From contig NC_059287.1 of the NCBI RefSeq assembly GCF_017591435.1, positions 8,627,924 through 8,691,923 on the forward strand: a DNA stretch of 64,000 nt, in the 5' to 3' direction. The stretch is from Portunus trituberculatus (taxonomy: Eukaryota; Arthropoda; Malacostraca; Decapoda; Portunidae). Under the pieces are notes generated by a model, which worked only from the letters and a program-made list of their open reading frames with translations, was not told the origin of the DNA and searched no databases. How positions within the stretch are numbered: position 1 is the stretch's first letter; each line of letters starts with the position of its first letter. Below, piece after piece: positions 59,333 to 64,000 of this stretch. A program made the position numbers and the translations under genes.

Positions 59333-60076
59333 GTGAATAAGGTTTGGTATGGGAAGAACAACGCAGAAGTGATAAGCATAAGGATAAAAAGTGATGGAAA
59401 AGAATTAATAATCATGGTGACCTATGTACCTCATAAAACAAATTCTTGGACATTAAGGGAATACGACAATATGATCAAGGATACTTTACAGAGTTTGGAA
59501 AGTGTATTATCTGGAAAAAGAAAGGTGATACTAGTAGGAGATTTTAATTGTAAGGAGGTGGATTGGGAAAATCTAGTAAGTGGTGTTGGAGAGGAAGCAT
59601 GGGGAGAGAGATTTCTTAATGTAATGATGGAAAATATGATGGAACAGAGGGTGAAGGAAAATACTAGATATAGAGGAGATGATGAACCGGCTAGACTGGA
59701 TTTGGTGTTAACAAGAGAAGTGTACCTATGTGGAGATATACAATACAAGTGTCCTTTGGGAAAGAGTGATCATGTGGTTATGGAAATGCAGATAGCAACA
59801 ACACAGCGAAGGAAGAACGAGACATACAGGAGTGGTAGATTGAATTATAGAAAGATGGACACAGAAAGTTTGAAAAATTATTTCAGAAAATTAGATTGGG
59901 AGGAGATGTTACAAATCAGAGAAGTGCAAAAGAAATATGAGATTTTTATGAAATATTATAAAGAAGGAGTTATGAAATTTGTACCAAAGTATAAACCGAG
60001 AGAGGAAGGAAGAAAGGATTGGTTTAATGCAACTTGTGTTAAGGCTAAGGAAAAGAGAGATGTGGCTTGGAAATGA
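59333..60076 (+). pseudogene. LINE-C endonuclease, longest open copy
   Basis: 247 codons. VTYVPHKTNSWTLREYDNMI at about 29-48, then VILVGDFNCKEVDWENLVSG at about 64-83 (GDFN), EPARLDLVLTREV at about 119-131, and CPLGKSDHVVMEM at about 139-151 (SDH). The linker with NYRKMDTESLKNYFRKLDWE follows, then WFNATCVKAKEKRDVAWK at the end. It is the best reference for LINE-C endonuclease here. VPHKTNSW differs from VPPKTNSW in all others. Confidence 0.85.
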
Positions 60077-60307
60077 TGGAAAAAGAGCAGGAATATACTA
60101 AATAAGGAGAATTATAGAGTGGCAAGAAATGAGTATGTGAGGGTAAGGAGGAGGAAGAAAGAAAATTTGAAAAGATATTGCAGACAAGAGTAAGGAACAT
60201 CCAAAATTGTTTTACAGGTTCATAAATGGTAAACTTAAAAAGAGAGAGTCCATGAAAGATTAAAAGGAGAGCAAGGGATAGTAGATGACCCTAAGAATAT
60301 AGCGGAA

Positions 60308-61839
60308 TTGCTAAATAATAGGTTTCAGCAAGTATTTACTGAAGAAACAATGTTTGTAAAGCCTCAGAATGTACAAGGAAATGTGCACATGGATGACATT
60401 AAGATACCTAAAAAGGAGTTATATAAAATGTTGGAAAAACTTAAAGATGATAAAGCGATGGGACCAGATGAAGTTTCAGGAAAATTATTGAAGGAGTGTA
60501 GAGAAGAATTGATTGATCCATTATATGATATTATAAGGTGTTCATTAGAAACAGGGGAAGTACCAGTAGAGTGGAAGAGAGCTGAAGTGGTGCCCATTTA
60601 TAAGGGAGGCAGTAAGGAAGAGCCTCTTAACTATAGACCTGTGTCTCTAACAAGTGTGGTTGGTAAGATTTGTGAGAGGGTGATAAAGAAATAATGGATA
60701 CGGTTCCTGGAGGATCATAAGTTATTATCGGATCATCAATTTGGGTTCAGGAAAGGGAGGTCATGTGTAACAAATCTACTGAGCTTTTATTTAAGAGTGG
60801 TTGACAAAATACAAGAGAGAGAGGGATGGATGGACTGTGTATATTTGGATTTAAAGAAAGCTTTTGACAAAGTACCTCACATGAGACTGTTATGGAAATT
60901 AGAGATTTATGGAGGACTGAAAGGAAAAGTGTTAAAGTGGATGGAAAACTACTTGAGATGGAGGAGATGAGAACGGTAATAAGGGATGCAAAGTCGGACT
61001 GGTTGGTGGTGGAGAGTGGAGTCCCACAAGGCTCAGTGCTGGCACCAATACTTTTCCTTGTATATATTAATGACATGCCAGAGGAGTAAACAGTTATATT
61101 AATTTGTTTGCGGATGATGCGAAGTTGTGTAGGTGTGTGAAGAGTGAAGAAGATTGTGAAATTTTACAGGCAGATCTGGATAAGATTTGGGAGTGGAGCA
61201 AGAGGTGGCAAATGGAATTTAATCTGAGCAAAAGTCATGTGATGGAGATGGGGAAGAGTGGAAGACGGCCAAGAAAGTCATATAAGATGGGTGAAGAAGT
61301 ATTGTTGAAAAAGGTGGAAAAGGAAAAGGATTTGGGAGTGATAATACAAGACCATGGGCAGTTTGAGGCTCATATTGATAAGATGTTTGGAGAAACGTAT
61401 AATTTGATAAAAAAATATTGGATTAGCCTTCCATTATATGGATAAAGATATGATGAAGAAATTAATTAGTACGGTAATTAGACCAAGATTGGAATATGCT
61501 GGAGTGGTTTGGTCCCCTTATAAAAAGAAGCATATAAGGAAGTTGGAGAGATTGCAGAGAATGGCAACAAAAATGGTTCCGGAATTGGCAGAAATGACCT
61601 ATGAGGAGAGATTAAAAGAAATGAATTTGCTTACCTTGGAACAAAGAAGAGAAAGAGGAGATTTAATACAGGTTTATAAACTGTTGAACGGACTGGATGA
61701 AGTGGATAATGAGCAAATGATTTTGAGAGAGGAAAACTTAAATAGAACTACAAGGTCGCATAGTAAAAAGATAGCCAAAGGAATATGCTTGAAGGATGTG
61801 AAGAAATATAGTTGCCCACAAAGATGTGTGGAGGTGTGA
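60308..61839 (+). pseudogene. LINE-C copy 2 reverse transcriptase and C-terminal domain
   Basis: Fingers at 60308-60694 (128 codons: DDKAMGPDEVSGKLLKECRE, KRAEVVPIYKGGSKEEPLNY), ending at TAA where copy 1 has 'aaatattgg'. Palm 60892-61089 has GVPQGSVLAPILFLVYINDM. The catalytic piece 61104-61445 begins MFADDAKLCR, and the C-terminal domain is at 61438-61839. The frame between palm and FADD is broken by the same 'gccagaggagtaaac' loss as copy 1 (16641). Confidence 0.8.
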
Positions 61840-62000
61840 AATGGTTTGAGTGAGGAGGTGGTGTCAGCGAGGAGTGTGCATAGTTTTAAAGGAAAGTTGG
61901 ATGTGTGTAGATATGGAGACGGGGCCACACGAGTATGATACCCAGGCCCTGTAAAATTACAACTAGGTGAATACAACTAGGTGAATACACACACACACAC

Positions 62001-64000
62001 AGCAGAAGTATTGTATATTAAGATGCATATTAATAAAAAAGAGATAACAATCATTGTAACATATGTGCCACCAAAAATAAATTCATGGACCAATCAAGAA
62101 TATAAAGACATGATAGATGACACAATAAGGAGTCTTATGAGAATCGTTAAAGAAAGGAGAAAAGTGATATAAGTAGGAGATTTCAACTGTAAAGAAGTGG
62201 TCTGGGAAAATTATGAGAGTGGTATGGGGGAAGAAGCCTGGGGAGAAAGATTCTTGAACCTAATGATAGACAATATGATGGACTAGAGAGTAAAGGAATG
62301 CACAAGATTCAGAGGAAACGACGAGCGGCGAGATTGGACCTAGTTTTACAAGGGTATACAAATGAATGACAATATAAGATATAAGTGCCCATTGGGAAAG
62401 AGTGACCATGCAATATTAGAAATAGATATAGAAGAAGGAAAGGAAGATAGAGACGATTCATACAAAGAGACCAATTAAATTACAGAAAGGCTGATATTGA
62501 GAATCTCAAGAACTATTTTAAAACGTAGACTGGGAGGGGATGGAAAACTCAGAGACAATGCAAGACAAATATAACTTATTTTGGAAATATACAAAGAGGA
62601 GTCAGGAATATGTCCCAAAATATAGACCAAAAGAAGAAGGAAAGAAAGATTGGTTTAATGCAAGGTGTGCTAGGGCAAAGGAGAAAAGAGATGGAGCATG
62701 GAAAAGGTGGAGGAGAAATAGGAATCCAACAAATAAGGAAAATTTCAAGGCAGCGAGAAATGAATATGTTAAGGTGAGGAAGGAAGAGAAGAACTTCGAA
62801 AAAGATATTGTCGAAAAATGTAAGGAGCAACCAAAATTGTTCTATAGATTCATAAATGGAAAAATAAGGCAAAAAGAAACAATAGAAAGGTTAAAAGGAG
62901 AGAATGGGATGGTGGAAGACCCCAAAAGTATGGCAGAACTATTAAATAAAAAATTCCAGGTCTTTACTAAAGAATCCAAATTTGAGAGGCAACAGGGTAA
63001 TAGAGAGACAATCTATATGAAAGAGATTAAAGTAACCAAGCTTGAAATAAAAGAGTTAATGAAGAAACTGAATGAAGAGAAGGCAATGGGACCGGATAAA
63101 GTCTCAGGCAGAATACTGAAAGAATGTAGGGAAGAACTAGCAAGTCCTATATACATCATAAAATGCTCAATAGAAAATGGAACAGTGCCAGTAGAATGGA
63201 AAAGAGATGAGGTGGTTCCCATATATAAGAGCGGAAGGAAAGAAGAACCTTTAAATTACAGACCGGTATCACTAACTAGTGTAATATGCAAGAAGAGTGA
63301 AAGAATAATAAAGAAACAATGGATCGAGTTCCTAGAAGACAACAAATTAATATCAAATAGCCAATTTGGTTTTAGAAAAGGACGGTCTTGTGTAACTAAT
63401 TCATTGAGTTTTTATTCTAGAATAGTTGATACAGTACAAGAGAGAGAGGGATGGGTTGACTGCATCTATTTGGATTTAAAAAAGGTGTTTGACAAAGTGC
63501 CACACGCAAGATTACTGTGGAAGTTAGAGGAGAAGGGTGGCTTAAAAGGAAGCACATTGAGATGGATAGAAAATTATTTGAGGGGGAGAGAAATAAGGAC
63601 GGTAGTTAAAGATATGAAGTCCAAGTGGAGAGCAGTAGAAAGCGGAGTGCCACAGGGGTCAGTATTGGCACCACTACTTTTCCTCATTTATATTAACGAC
63701 ATGCCAGAAGGAGTGAACAGCTACATAAATTTGTTTGGATGATACGAAACTGTGCAGAGTTATAAAGCAAAAGGAGGATTGTGAAATACTGCAAGAAGAC
63801 CTAAATAAGATCTGGGAATGAAGTAAGAAGTGGGAAATGGAATTCAATGTGAACAAAAGCCATGTCATGGAAATGGGAAAGAGTGAAAGACGACCTGTGG
63901 GAATCTATAAGATGGGAGATGGAGTAGAACTAGAGAAAGTCAAAAAGGAAAAGGACTTAGGAGTGATGATGGAAGAAAACAATCAACCAGTAAGCCATAT
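62001..64000 (+). mobile_element. LINE-A2 copy 6, runs off the window
   Basis: Begins in the endonuclease (gcagaagtattgtatattaa) after a short (CA)n at 61987-62000, and is still within the post-FADD region at 64000. The endonuclease is broken by several stops (for example 'gtgatataagtagg' at 62165). The rest is the best-preserved RT in the window. Confidence 0.85.
62540..63742 (+). pseudogene. LINE-A2 reverse transcriptase, 400-codon frame stopping at the active site
   Basis: The longest LINE frame in the window. Linker (WFNARCARAKEKRDGAWKRW at about 40-59), FYRFINGKIRQKETIERLKG at about 98-117, and MGPDKVSGRILKECREELAS in the fingers. These are followed by EEPLNYRPVSLTSVICKKSE, FGFRKGRSC, YLDLKKVFDKVPHARLLWKL and GVPQGSVLAPLLFLIYINDM. 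It then reaches SYINLFG and stops. In other copies the next residues are ADD; here two bases are lost from 'tttgcggatgat' at 63735, removing the catalytic motif. ORF2 would otherwise continue to at least 64000. Confidence 0.85.

Larger units (their letters stand above)
58461..61994 (+). mobile_element. LINE-C copy 2, starts within ORF1
   Basis: From the ORF1 C-terminal part (58503-58712, KNRNEEEKRRYKELVEEARW) through ORF2 to the duplicated ACTAGGTGAATACA-type tail at 61967-61988. ORF1 is interrupted by a hAT MITE at 58686-59093. Compared with copy 1, many breaks differ, so the two copies are independent descendants of one source. Confidence 0.85.

Overview
This window is eukaryotic and almost certainly arthropod, most likely a decapod crustacean. 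That is an inference from very long (CA)n and (CT)n microsatellites, a tRNA-derived SINE with a CA tail, many CR1/L2-type non-LTR retrotransposons, DIRS, Gypsy, piggyBac-like and Tigger/pogo-like elements, and CCTAA-type motifs. No bacterial features, operons or CRISPR arrays are present. The only host coding sequence I can support is two plus-strand exons of one coiled-coil gene (5342-5445 and 49889-50011). Both have canonical splice sites and matching codon phase, and they would bracket a ~44.4 kb intron. Nearly everything else is transposon sequence in several layers.

Layout. 1-5100: LINE relics, a decayed piggyBac transposase broken by an (A)n(TA)n tract, and a Tigger relic nested in the same stretch. 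5235-5445: a (CT)n tract running into the first exon. 5506-10180: an old LINE tail, a TTAA-flanked piggyBac-type MITE, and a Tigger relic carrying another TTAA element. 10178-24745: a head-to-tail array of LINE copies (here named A1, A2 and C) plus a SINE, many joined at (CA)n tracts. 24773-25757: a CT-rich piggyBac-type end, a CCTAA-containing minisatellite and a perfect-arm hairpin. 25758-34040: minus-strand LINEs, including LINE-B duplicated in tandem at a ~2.84 kb period. 34046-35277: a Tigger-type element containing a ~270 bp foldback. 35280-38163: LINE-A interrupted by a deleted Gypsy element. 38166-49680: minus-strand LINE-A2 copies interrupted by a Tigger element with intact ends, a DIRS element with its terminal and internal complementary repeats, and two MITEs. 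49889-50011: the second exon. 50026-64000: more LINE copies, a second CT-rich piggyBac-type MITE, a LINE-A1/LINE-B mosaic, and a hAT MITE with an 8 bp target duplication inside LINE-C.

The LINE copies share one plan: a coiled-coil ORF1, then an ORF2 with an APE-type endonuclease and a CR1/L2-like reverse transcriptase. The 3' end carries a duplicated 14 bp motif (ACTAGGTAAATACA or a variant) leading into (CA)n. None is intact in this window. Many breaks are one-base indels in homopolymers, so sequencing error has to be excluded before they are read as biological. The family labels A1, A2, B, C, D and E are mine, made by comparing copies within the window.
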